Part shown: positions 6,943 through 15,600 of the stretch, piece by piece
Layout: each line of letters starts with the position of its first letter
How positions within the stretch are numbered: position 1 is the stretch's first letter
Origin: Halieaceae bacterium
GTDB taxonomy: Bacteria > Pseudomonadota > Gammaproteobacteria > Pseudomonadales > Halieaceae
Direction of reading: 5' to 3'
Assembly (NCBI GenBank): GCA_011524755.1
Contig: WTJR01000165.1
Location: forward strand, 1-21,067
DNA length: 21,067 nt
Made by a program: the position numbers and the translations under genes
The notes under the pieces: model-generated
The model's input: the letters and a program-made list of their open reading frames with translations, nothing else
Database searches by the model: none
Told to the model about the DNA's origin: nothing

Positions 6943-9036
6943 ATGTCTGCTGACTTATCCCTGTACCGTAACATCGGTATCTTCGCGCACGTAGACGCGG
7001 GTAAAACCACGACGACTGAGCGCATCTTGAAACTCACCGGTAAGATCCACAAGACGGGTGAAGTACACGATGGTGCGGCTACCACAGACTTCATGGAACA
7101 GGAGCAGGAGCGCGGCATTACGATTCAGTCAGCTGCGACCACATGCTTCTGGAAAGACCATCGCATGAATATCATCGATACGCCCGGACACGTGGATTTC
7201 ACGGTCGAGGTGTACCGTTCTTTGAAGGTTCTTGATGGCGGTGTGGGCGTTTTCTGTGGTTCTGGTGGTGTAGAGCCGCAGTCAGAGACCAACTGGCGCT
7301 ACGCCAACGAGTCAGAAGTTGCTCGTTTGATCTTCGTCAACAAGCTCGACCGCCTCGGTGCCGATTTTTATCGTGTGGTCGATCAGGTGCGAAATGTACT
7401 CGCTGCAAACCCACTAGTCATGACACTGCCTATTGGTCGTGAGGATGATTTTGTGGGCGTCGTCGACGTACTTACCAAGAAGGCTTATGTCTGGGACGAT
7501 TCAGGTCTGCCAGAGAACTACGAAGTGGTCGATGTGCCTGCTGATATGGTGGATGACGTCGAGAGCTATCACGAGCAGCTCATCGAAGCCGCTGTTGAGA
7601 TGGATGACGACCTGATGATGGAATACATGGAAGGCGAGATGCCCTCCATCGAAGACGTCAAGCGTTGTATCCGCGAAGGCACGCGCACCATGCACTTCTT
7701 CCCAACATTCTGCGGAAGTGCATTTAAAAACAAAGGAATTCAGTTAGTACTCGACGCGGTTGTCGATTACCTGCCCAGTCCTACTGAAGTTGATCCCCAG
7801 CCGCTGACTGATGAGGAAGGCGAGCCTACGGGTGAGGTTGCCAAGGTCGACGTGGCGGAGCCATTGCGCGCGCTTGCGTTCAAGATCATGGACGATCGCT
7901 TCGGTGCTCTGACCTTTATCCGTGTTTACTCAGGCATGATGAAGAAAGGCGACACCATCCTCAATTCGGCTACGGGTAAAACCGAGCGCATTGGCCGAAT
8001 GGTGGAAATGCACGCGGATGACAGAACGGAAATCGACGTAGCGCAAGCGGGCGACATCTTTGCTTGTATCGGCATGAAGAACGTTCAGACAGGACACACA
8101 CTGTGTTCTACTGATTCACCTTGCACGCTCGAAGCCATGGTTTTCCCGGATCCGGTAATTTCGATTGCAGTGGCACCCAAGGACAAGGGTGGTTCTGAGA
8201 AGATGGGTATTGCGATCGGCAAGATGATTGCAGAGGATCCCTCGTTCCGCGTCGAGACTGACGAAGACTCAGGTGAGACCATCTTGAAGGGTATGGGTGA
8301 GCTTCACCTGGATATCAAGATCGATATTCTGCGCCGTACCTACGGTGTTGAGCTCGAGGTTGGTCAGCCGCAGGTAGCGTACCGTGAGACCATCACTCAG
8401 GCGATCGAAGACAGCTACACGCACAAGAAACAGTCGGGTGGTTCAGGTCAGTTCGGTAAGATCGACTACCGCATCACACCCGGACAGCCCGGTGATGGCT
8501 ATGTCTTCACTTCGAGTGTTGTTGGCGGAAACGTACCGAAGGAATTCTTCCCAGCCATTGAGAAGGGCTTCCAGGTCATGATGGAAGAGGGTCCATTGGC
8601 AGGCTTCCCCGTTTTGGATGTTGCGGTTGAACTCTATGACGGCGGCTTCCACGCGGTTGACTCGTCGGCTATTGCCTTCGAGTTAGCGGCCAAAGGCGCA
8701 TTCCGTCAGAGTATGCCTAAAGCTGGACCGCAGCTGATCGAGCCGATCATGAAGGTTGATGTGTTTACGCCAGACGATCACGTGGGTGATGTCATTGGCG
8801 ATTTGAACCGTCGCCGCGGCATGATCAAGGATCAGGAAGCAGGTACAACGGGTGTTCGCGTCAAAGCAGACGTGCCGCTGGCAGAGATGTTTGGCTACAT
8901 CGGTTCGCTTCGTACGATGACATCAGGTCGTGGCCAGTTCTCCATGGAGTTCTCACACTACTTGCCTTGCCCAGCGAGCGTCGCAACGACGGTCATCGAA
9001 GAGGCCAAAGCACGTAAGGAAGCGAAGGCTAAGTAA
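6943..9036 (+). CDS. fusA: Elongation factor G, second-type paralogue (EF-G2-like)
   Basis: This is a ribosomal translocase GTPase of 697 residues. Visible GTPase motifs are G1 AHVDAGKTT (15-23), the switch I stretch with RGIT (57-60), G3 DTPGH (79-83), G4 NKLD (133-136) and G5 GSAFKNKG. Domains II to V follow at normal length. Features such as TTCFWKDHRMNIIDTPGH, FCGSGGVEPQSETNWRYANES and a shortened GTPase domain match, from memory, the second EF-G of Vibrio and Shewanella rather than the canonical FusA of the rpsL-rpsG-fusA-tuf operon. The location agrees: no ribosomal protein genes are near, and it has its own leader and terminator. A canonical fusA is therefore expected elsewhere. Whether this copy handles translocation, ribosome recycling or a stress condition is not visible in the sequence. 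Confidence 0.95.
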   Translation: MSADLSLYRNIGIFAHVDAGKTTTTERILKLTGKIHKTGEVHDGAATTDFMEQEQERGITIQSAATTCFWKDHRMNIIDTPGHVDFTVEVYRSLKVLDGGVGVFCGSGGVEPQSETNWRYANESEVARLIFVNKLDRLGADFYRVVDQVRNVLAANPLVMTLPIGREDDFVGVVDVLTKKAYVWDDSGLPENYEVVDVPADMVDDVESYHEQLIEAAVEMDDDLMMEYMEGEMPSIEDVKRCIREGTRTMHFFPTFCGSAFKNKGIQLVLDAVVDYLPSPTEVDPQPLTDEEGEPTGEVAKVDVAEPLRALAFKIMDDRFGALTFIRVYSGMMKKGDTILNSATGKTERIGRMVEMHADDRTEIDVAQAGDIFACIGMKNVQTGHTLCSTDSPCTLEAMVFPDPVISIAVAPKDKGGSEKMGIAIGKMIAEDPSFRVETDEDSGETILKGMGELHLDIKIDILRRTYGVELEVGQPQVAYRETITQAIEDSYTHKKQSGGSGQFGKIDYRITPGQPGDGYVFTSSVVGGNVPKEFFPAIEKGFQVMMEEGPLAGFPVLDVAVELYDGGFHAVDSSAIAFELAAKGAFRQSMPKAGPQLIEPIMKVDVFTPDDHVGDVIGDLNRRRGMIKDQEAGTTGVRVKADVPLAEMFGYIGSLRTMTSGRGQFSMEFSHYLPCPASVATTVIEEAKARKEAKAK

Positions 9037-9055
9037 GCTAAGCGCTCTGTTGAAG

Positions 9056-9083
9056 AAGCCCCGCCAAAGCGGGGCTTTTTTTT
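9056..9083 (+). terminator. Intrinsic terminator of the EF-G gene
   Basis: GCCCCGC (9058-9064), loop CAAA, GCGGGGC (9069-9075), followed by eight T residues (9076-9083). It lies 20 bases after the stop codon and is a textbook rho-independent terminator, so the EF-G gene is transcribed alone. Confidence 0.95.
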
Positions 9084-9159
9084 ACCTCGGGCTTTACATC
9101 GACAGGTCATCCAGAGAGAGTAAGTGCCAATTCGAATAATAAGCTCTGGGAGATTAATC

Positions 9160-9537
9160 ATGTTTGCTAAGTATGGACCTGTGGTTTTTGGTATTCCGCT
9201 TCTTATTTTAGGTGTGCTCTGGGTATTTGCCCCTGCGATGGCCGCGGCCAATCTCAGCAGTGAACTGCTCACCGGTGCAGCACTGACAACGCAAATTGGC
9301 GACAGTGCCGCTTTCTTTCTGGGCAGCGGCTTCTTACTTATTATGGGTGGGCTAAAGCGCGACGCCACTATGATCCTGATTGGCGGGTCACTGGTGGGTC
9401 TGGTTGCACCGGCCAGAATCATCGCAGCTCTGGTTCACGGTGGTGACATGACGATTGAACCTATCGTTGTTGAGATACTGACACTGATCGTCGCCTACGT
9501 AGCGGCTAAGCAAATCAAGAATGAAGCGAGTGCCTAA
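9160..9537 (+). CDS. Small integral membrane protein of unknown function (DUF4345-like appearance)
   Basis: The 125-residue hydrophobic protein has about four membrane helices: residues about 5-27, 45-62, 66-87 and 100-118. I do not recognise it firmly. The arrangement, a first helix with a short loop followed by a GD-x-AAFFLGSGFLL segment, recalls DUF4345-type membrane proteins, but this is a weak resemblance. The ATG at 9160 is chosen over an in-frame GTG at 9124 because GGGAG precedes it at a usable distance and the first helix starts directly after it. The stop lies three bases before the NnrU-family gene, so the two are almost certainly co-transcribed. No clear promoter is visible in 9084-9159. 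Confidence 0.75.
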   Translation: MFAKYGPVVFGIPLLILGVLWVFAPAMAAANLSSELLTGAALTTQIGDSAAFFLGSGFLLIMGGLKRDATMILIGGSLVGLVAPARIIAALVHGGDMTIEPIVVEILTLIVAYVAAKQIKNEASA

Positions 9538-9540
9538 GTC

Positions 9541-10089
9541 ATGTTGATGCTAACGCTCGGTGTGCTGCTTTGGTCAGTTGCCCACCTGTTTAAGCGCCTC
9601 GCACCTGCGGTACGGGAAGGCATGGGTGACCTGGGGAAGCTAGTTGTGACAGTTGCCCTTATCGGGAGTCTGGTCATGATGATTTCCGGCTACCAAGACG
9701 CAAGCGGCCCGGTGTGGTGGGGGCGACAACCGTTCTGGGTCTCCATTAGTAATGTATTGATGCTGCTGGCTTTTTACCTAATGGTCGCTTCATCGATGAA
9801 AGTAGGCATCACCTCAAAGGTGCGCCATCCCCAGCTAACGGCTATCAAAGCATGGAGTGTGTCGCACTTGTTGGTGAACGGAGACTTACCTTCAATCATT
9901 CTCTTTGGCGGACTGTTAGCTTGGGCTGTGGTCAGCGTGATTGTGATCAACCGTCAAGACGGCAAGGACGCCTTGGTAGCGACGGATACCAGTTGGGTAA
10001 AAGAAGCGCTCGCCAGTGCTGTGACCGTTGGTTTGTATGGAGCGGTAGCTCACGCCCACGCCTATCTTGGATATCCGGTGCACGGCTGA
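9541..10089 (+). CDS. NnrU family membrane protein
   Basis: The 182-residue integral membrane protein has about five helices. The central stretch VRHPQLTAIKAWSVSHLLVN and the following GDLPSIILFGGLLAWA carry the NnrU family hallmark: an RHP followed by a helix with a conserved His, then NGD. NnrU was named for a role near nitric oxide and nitrite reduction genes in alphaproteobacteria. Related proteins are widespread, including an isomerase used in carotenoid synthesis (15-cis-zeta-carotene isomerase), so a haem-binding membrane role is possible but unproven here. No denitrification genes are seen nearby. It begins three bases after the preceding small membrane protein and ends three bases before the glycosylase gene, inside a compact plus-strand group. 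Confidence 0.88.
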   Translation: MLMLTLGVLLWSVAHLFKRLAPAVREGMGDLGKLVVTVALIGSLVMMISGYQDASGPVWWGRQPFWVSISNVLMLLAFYLMVASSMKVGITSKVRHPQLTAIKAWSVSHLLVNGDLPSIILFGGLLAWAVVSVIVINRQDGKDALVATDTSWVKEALASAVTVGLYGAVAHAHAYLGYPVHG

Positions 10090-10092
10090 AGC

Positions 10093-10719
10093 ATGGCGTA
10101 TCAGCTGGCCAGTGCAGATATTGCGCATGCGCTCGATGCATTGGCTAGCGATCATGAGCGTATAGCCCGCGCACTTGCGCAAGTGGGGTATCCCGAGGAG
10201 CGTAGGCGCGATCATTCGTTTGCTACATTGGCGCGGATTATTGTCGGTCAGCAGGTGAGCGTTGCTGCTGCAGCATCTATTACACGCAAGTTAGTCGATA
10301 CCTTGGGCGGTGACCTGACTGCGGCATCCGTACTGAACAGTCCTGAAGAAGACTTGCGCGGCGCTGGATTGTCTCGGCAGAAGGTGGGTTATATGCAGTC
10401 ATTGGCCACTGCCGAGGCCTCTGGGCAGCTGTCCCTGACAACGCTGCCCACACTTTCCGATGATGAGGCAACGGCCGCTATCACAGCCATCAAGGGGTTT
10501 GGTGAGTGGTCAGCACACATGTATCTCATGTTTTCTTTGGGTCGACCGGATATTTGGCCGGTGGGTGACTTGGCGGTTAGAGAGGGATTCAAGCGAATCC
10601 AAGGCCTAGAGGATCGTCCCACAGCCGCTCAGTTAAAGCCTTTGGGAGAGCCGTATCGTCCCTATCGAAGTGCGTTGGCAATGTTGTGCTGGCGATTTTG
10701 TACGGCGGAGCCCTTGTGA
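10093..10719 (+). CDS. DNA-3-methyladenine glycosylase, AlkA-like HhH-GPD protein
   Basis: The protein removes alkylated bases such as 3-methyladenine from DNA in base excision repair. Its 208 residues form a compact HhH-GPD domain without the N-terminal extension of E. coli AlkA, as in the shorter Mag1/AlkA forms. Seen are IIVGQQVSVAAA (49-60), the helix-hairpin-helix around IKGFGEWSAHMY (133-144) and the catalytic Asp159 in WPVGDLAV. No Cys cluster for an iron-sulfur centre is present, which separates it from the Nth/MutY enzymes. The ATG is three bases after the NnrU stop, with only a poor ribosome site, suggesting translational coupling. Its last four bases (GTGA, 10716-10719) overlap the tadA start. 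The family is certain; the range of substrates is not. Confidence 0.9.
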   Translation: MAYQLASADIAHALDALASDHERIARALAQVGYPEERRRDHSFATLARIIVGQQVSVAAAASITRKLVDTLGGDLTAASVLNSPEEDLRGAGLSRQKVGYMQSLATAEASGQLSLTTLPTLSDDEATAAITAIKGFGEWSAHMYLMFSLGRPDIWPVGDLAVREGFKRIQGLEDRPTAAQLKPLGEPYRPYRSALAMLCWRFCTAEPL

Positions 10720-11189
10720 ACGAATTCTCGGATTCTGATCACCAGTTTATGGCGCTTGCTATGGAGGAAGCGGAGCGGGCCGCCTCTCTCGGTGAAGTGC
10801 CCGTGGGTGCTGTCGTTGTGCTTGACGGCGAGATCATTGCACTCGAGTGCAATCGTCAAATCACGCTTAACGACCCATCTGCGCACGCTGAAGTTCTGGC
10901 TCTGAGAAAGGCGGGCCAGATGCTCGATAATTATCGACTCCCTGATTGCGAGCTTTTCGTGACGTTGGAGCCGTGCACGATGTGCTGCGGCACCTTGGTA
11001 CATGCCCGCGTGAAACGTTTGGTGTTTGCGACGACTGAGCCCAAGGCCGGCGCCGTGACTAGTACGAGCAGCGCGTTGAATAATCCTGCGCTCAACCATC
11101 GTGTGATGTGGCAGCAGGGCCTGATGGCAGAGGAGAGCGCGCAACTGTTACGCGACTTCTTCAAGTCGCGCCGGGATTCAAAGGCTTAG
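10716..11189 (+). CDS. tadA: tRNA-specific adenosine deaminase TadA
   Basis: TadA converts adenosine to inosine at the wobble position of tRNA-Arg(ACG) in the cytosol. The 157-residue protein has the zinc-binding deaminase motifs HAE (57-59) with catalytic Glu59, and PCTMC (86-90) with Cys87 and Cys90; the spacing matches E. coli TadA. I take the GTG at 10716 as start: it overlaps the stop of the glycosylase as GTGA, GGCGGAG precedes it, and the family alignment begins here. An in-frame GTG at 10686 would add ten residues inside the glycosylase gene. The gene is therefore translationally coupled to the glycosylase. Its last 12 bases overlap the 3' end of mltF on the other strand. Confidence 0.95.
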   Translation: MNEFSDSDHQFMALAMEEAERAASLGEVPVGAVVVLDGEIIALECNRQITLNDPSAHAEVLALRKAGQMLDNYRLPDCELFVTLEPCTMCCGTLVHARVKRLVFATTEPKAGAVTSTSSALNNPALNHRVMWQQGLMAEESAQLLRDFFKSRRDSKA

Positions 11190-12596
11190 CGGGTTCCAGC
11201 GGAGTAGCTCGCTGGCTTTTGCGGTCAGGGTCTTTAAGTCGAGGGGCGGCGCGACGCCTTTGTTAGGAATGTCCTGAAGTTGCAAGGTCGCGAAGTAATG
11301 ACGAATGTTATCCACGTAGGTGACGGCCTCCTCACCACGCGCAAAGCCATGCCGGAGATGAGGGTATATGGCGGGGTTTTGAAGGTCAGGTAAGTGCTTG
11401 CGTACGTCCTGCCATAGGTGTGGGTCTCCTCCGTTGCCTTCGGTCAGTCGTCGCGCTTCCTCCAGATGCGCCATGCCCACGTTATAGGCCGCGAGGGCCA
11501 TCCAGGTTCTATCAGGATCATCAATATCGTTGGGCAGTCGCCGAAGCAAACTTCGTAAAAACCGCGCACCACCCCGCAGGCTTTGCTCTGGGTCCAGCCG
11601 GTTCTTGACACCCATCTCGCGCGCGGTCGGCCGTGTCAGCATCATCATGCCTCTCACGCCTGTGGGCGATTTTGCTTTCGGGTTCCAATGTGATTCCTGA
11701 TAGCTGATAGCGGCGAGTAAACGCCAGTCGAGTCGGAATTCCTCGGCCACGCGTTCAATGAGTGGCCGCCACTCGGGTAGGTTGGTTTCCACGGCCCGCT
11801 GAAACGTGAATGACTCGATTCTCGACGCATTGGCAACGTTCCCAAAATACGCTTCTTTCATGCGCTCGAGTGTGCCGTCCTCGATCGCCACCGTCAGAAA
11901 CTCATCGGCTTCGCTGCGCCACTCACTGGAGCGGGGATCGCTACCCAAGTACCACACGGTGTTCAGAGTCTCTTGCAACTGAAACGCCTCGGCCACTCTT
12001 GGATACAGCCGCTGTTGCATTGAGAACTCGCTCGAGTCCAGCAGTGCAACTTGCGCCTCTTCATTGTCGATCGCTTTTAAGACTGCGCTGGATTCCGCGG
12101 TTTCCAGAACACGCCAACGAATCTCGGGATTCAATTCCTGCAAGGAGGTGAGCCGCATCGCGTGCTGACTGCCTTGAAGGATGACGATGTCGAGATCAGA
12201 CAGATCATCGATGCTGCGAGGTCGGTACTGACCCGCCTTGTAGACCACGACTGGGTGTTGCTCGAGGTAGGATTGCGTGGATTCGAAGAGTAAGTTTCGC
12301 TCCGACGATTCGGTGAGGCCTGCAGCGGCAATATGCGCTTCTCCGCGCTGGAGCGTTTCAAATACCTCTTCCAAGGTAAAGGCGACTTTGACTCTCAGAC
12401 GCATATCCTGAGACTCAGCAAAAGCGCGAACCAGCTCATACTCAAATCCTGCAGGTTCATCAGCTCCGAGGTAATAGGTGGTAGGGCCGTTGCGCGTTAC
12501 AACAACCAGTTCACCATCAGGCTGAAGATTCCCTAGGACCGACGGATCGGTGCAGCCAGCTAGCCCGAGTAATGCCGTGAAAAGCAGACGTCTCAT
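11178..12596 (-). CDS. mltF: Membrane-bound lytic murein transglycosylase F
   Basis: MltF cleaves peptidoglycan strands at the outer membrane, forming 1,6-anhydromuramyl ends. The 472-residue protein begins with a lipoprotein signal, MRRLLFTALLGLAGC, with the lipidated Cys15. Residues about 25-250 form a solute-binding-protein type regulatory domain (SBP_bac_3). A C-terminal SLT lysozyme-like domain follows, with catalytic Glu301 in SYQESHWNP, then GVRGMMMLT and AAYNVGMAH. The lipoprotein start at 12596 is preferred to an upstream in-frame GTG at 12635, which would bury the signal peptide. E. coli MltF is somewhat longer (518 residues). The order tadA-mltF-purL is shared with E. coli. Its stop overlaps the tadA 3' end, and its start diverges from purL. 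Confidence 0.94.
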   Translation of the reverse strand: MRRLLFTALLGLAGCTDPSVLGNLQPDGELVVVTRNGPTTYYLGADEPAGFEYELVRAFAESQDMRLRVKVAFTLEEVFETLQRGEAHIAAAGLTESSERNLLFESTQSYLEQHPVVVYKAGQYRPRSIDDLSDLDIVILQGSQHAMRLTSLQELNPEIRWRVLETAESSAVLKAIDNEEAQVALLDSSEFSMQQRLYPRVAEAFQLQETLNTVWYLGSDPRSSEWRSEADEFLTVAIEDGTLERMKEAYFGNVANASRIESFTFQRAVETNLPEWRPLIERVAEEFRLDWRLLAAISYQESHWNPKAKSPTGVRGMMMLTRPTAREMGVKNRLDPEQSLRGGARFLRSLLRRLPNDIDDPDRTWMALAAYNVGMAHLEEARRLTEGNGGDPHLWQDVRKHLPDLQNPAIYPHLRHGFARGEEAVTYVDNIRHYFATLQLQDIPNKGVAPPLDLKTLTAKASELLRWNPLSL

Positions 12597-12602
12597 GGAC
12601 TC

Positions 12603-12608
12603 AGTGTA
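12603..12608 (-). promoter_or_regulatory. Candidate -10 element of mltF, possibly giving a leaderless mRNA
   Basis: On the minus strand TACACT (12608-12603) matches the -10 consensus in four of six positions. Placing it at -12 to -7 puts +1 on the A of the mltF ATG at 12596. Only a weak GAG precedes that ATG and no good -35 is visible, so this is tentative. Confidence 0.28.
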
Positions 12609-12630
12609 GCTCAGATCTGCATGTTGAACA

Positions 12631-12659
12631 TTCACCCAGCGGCGTTCGCACGGTATGAT
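12631..12659 (+). promoter_or_regulatory. Promoter of purL
   Basis: TTCACC (12631-12636, four of six to -35), a 17-base spacer and TATGAT (12654-12659, five of six to -10) form a good sigma-70 promoter. The discriminator ACGCGCG follows at once. The expected start near 12666 leaves a leader of about 20 bases. I see no PurR-type operator (ACGCAAACGTTTGCGT-like) around it. Confidence 0.65.
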
Positions 12660-12686
12660 ACGCGCGATCTCTTTTAGGACGTGCTC

Positions 12687-15600
12687 ATGCTGCTTTTGCC
12701 CGGATCCGTCGCGCTGTCCGCGCCGCGTTTTTCCCGCTTATCTGCACAGATAAACGAACTTGATCCTACGCTCACATTGAAGAGAGCGTTCTTCATTTAT
12801 GCAGTCGATGTAGCAGGTGATGTTGACGGCAATACGTTGTCCGCACTTCTTCAGCCAGGGACAAGTTCCGAGCCTTGCGGCGATGAACTTGGTGAGCGGG
12901 AAGTCGTGGTTGTGGCGCCTCGCTTCGGTACGATCTCGCCGTGGGCGAGCAAGGCCACCAACATTGCGCAGAACTGCGGCTTCGAGGGCGTTAAGCGGAT
13001 TGAGCGCGCAGTTGTTTACGTTCTTGCAGGTTTACATGAATCGCAGCACGCCGCGCAGGCAAAGGCGTTATTGCACGACCGTATGGTCGAGGTGGCCTTA
13101 GATTCCATAGAGCAAATAGCGGGTCTCTTCACCGACATTGAACCGAGGGCACTCTCCACCGTGCCGGTGATCGACGAGGGTCGTGCAGCGCTGGTCACGG
13201 CAAATGCATCGTTGGGGCTGGCACTGGCGGAAGACGAAATCGATTATTTGGTGGATGCATTCACGGAACTCGGTCGAGACCCCTCGGATACCGAGTTGAT
13301 GATGTTTGCTCAGGCCAACTCCGAGCATTGCCGGCACAAGATCTTCAACGCGTCATGGACCATTGATGGTGTCGACCAGCCTTGGTCGCTGTTCGGCATG
13401 ATCAAGAACACCTACCAGCAAGGTGGAGAGAACGTCCTCTCCGCGTATGCCGACAATGCGGCAGTGGTGTCGGGCCATACGGCCGGGCGTTTCTACCCAG
13501 AACCTGCGTCTCAAACCTGGTCCTATCACAACGAGTCCATTGCGCTACTGATGAAGGTGGAGACACATAATCATCCAACCGCGATCGCACCTTTCGCAGG
13601 TGCAGGGACAGGTTCAGGGGGTGAGATTCGTGACGAAGGAGCTGTAGGGCGCGGTTCTCGACCAAAGGCCGGTCTCTGCGGATTTACGGTGTCACATCTG
13701 AACTTACCGCAACATCCCCGCCCGTGGGAGTTGGATTACGGAAAGCCCGATCGCATTGTGACGCCACTTCAAATCATGACGGATGGTCCGCTTGGCGCCG
13801 CAGCGTTTAACAACGAGTTTGGCCGGCCCAATTTGGGCGGTTACTTCCGGACCTTCGAGGTGGCGACCAGCGAAGGTGTGCGTGGCTACCACAAGCCCAT
13901 CATGATTGCGGGGGGCTTCGGAAACATCAAAGTCGAGCACGTTGACAAGCCACCCTTTTCAGCCGGCGCCAAACTCATCGTACTTGGCGGGCCAGCCATG
14001 TTAATTGGCCTAGGTGGTGGTGCTGCTTCATCAATGGCAAGTGGCGCTAGTACGGAGGATCTCGACTTTGCCTCGGTGCAGCGTCAGAACCCGGAAATTC
14101 AGCGTCGATGCCAAGAAGTCATTGACCGATGCTGGGAGCGCGGTAATGAAAACCCCATTGCCTTCATCCACGACGTGGGTGCAGGTGGCTTGAGTAATGC
14201 CTTTCCCGAGCTCGTAAAAGATGGCGGCTGTGGTGGCGACTTCCAGATTCGCTCTGTGCCCAGTGATGAAAAGGGTATGAGCCCCTTGGAAATTTGGTGC
14301 AATGAGTCGCAAGAGCGCTATGTGATGGCGGTAAATCCAGAGGATCTGCCAACGTTCGAAGCCATTTGTCGGCGAGAGCGCTGTCCCTTTGCGGTCGTCG
14401 GGGAAGCAACGGATGAGCAACACCTGCGTCTCGGTGACACCCTGTTTGACAACAATCCTGTGGACCTCCCCCTATCGCTGCTTTTTGGTAAGCCGCCGAA
14501 GATGCATCGGACTGCGAGTCGCGTTGCACCCCCAGCTGATGAGTTCACGGGCACGGTGCCCATTGCAGATGCGCTTGAGCGCGTTCTGACCTTCCCAGCG
14601 GTGGGAAGTAAAAGTTTCTTAATAACCATTGGTGACCGTTCAGTCACCGGTACAGTGGCCCGAGATCAGATGGTGGGTCCATGGCAGGTGCCGGTCGCCG
14701 ATGTAGCCGTCACCACCGCATCACTCGACACCCACTTGGGCGAAGCGATGAGCATGGGCGAGCGAACACCTGTAGCAACGCTCAATGGCCCAGCCTCCGC
14801 GCGTCTGGCTGTGGCAGAGGCGATTACGAACCTACTAGCGGCGCCAGTGAAAAGCTTGGAAGACATCAAGCTGTCGGCAAACTGGATGTGCGCTGCCGGT
14901 TATCTCGGCGACGATGCCATCCTCTATGACACGGTCAAAGCCGTGGGTCTCGAATTCTGTCCTGAGCTTGGGATGACTATCCCTGTGGGTAAAGATTCGA
15001 TGTCAATGCGAACTCAGTGGGATGAGGGCGGTGCCTCAAAGAGCGTTACGGCACCGGTATCGCTCATTGTCTCTGCCTTTGCGCCCGTGGGAGATGCCCG
15101 ACAAACATTGACGCCTGAGTTACATCGCGATGAGGCGACCACACTTCTCTTAATTGATTTGGGTGGTGGAAAGAACCGACTTGGCGGATCGGTGCTCGCG
15201 CAAACGTTTGGGAAAATCGGGTCGGACGTACCCGATGTCGCGGCCAGTGATGTTAAGGCTCTGTTTAATGCGATGAACGATCTCAAAGCGGCTGATGCAG
15301 TACTCGCTTATCACGACCGGTCGGATGGTGGTGCTCTCGTGACGCTACTGGAGATGGCATTTGCAGGCCGGTGTGGTCTGAACGTGGAAATTGACTGCGC
15401 GCCGGAGCAGGCACCTTCGACGCTGTTTAACGAAGAAGTCGGTGTGGTTTTGCAGGTGGCGGATGCGCGACTCGATGAGGTGCGTGGTGTGTTGGCATCG
15501 CACGGCCTTGAAGCGGCTGCGTCAGTGATTGCGAAACCTCGGCTAGATGAGCGCATTGTCGTGAATACCCCGACATTTGAGTTGATCGACAGTCGCCGCG

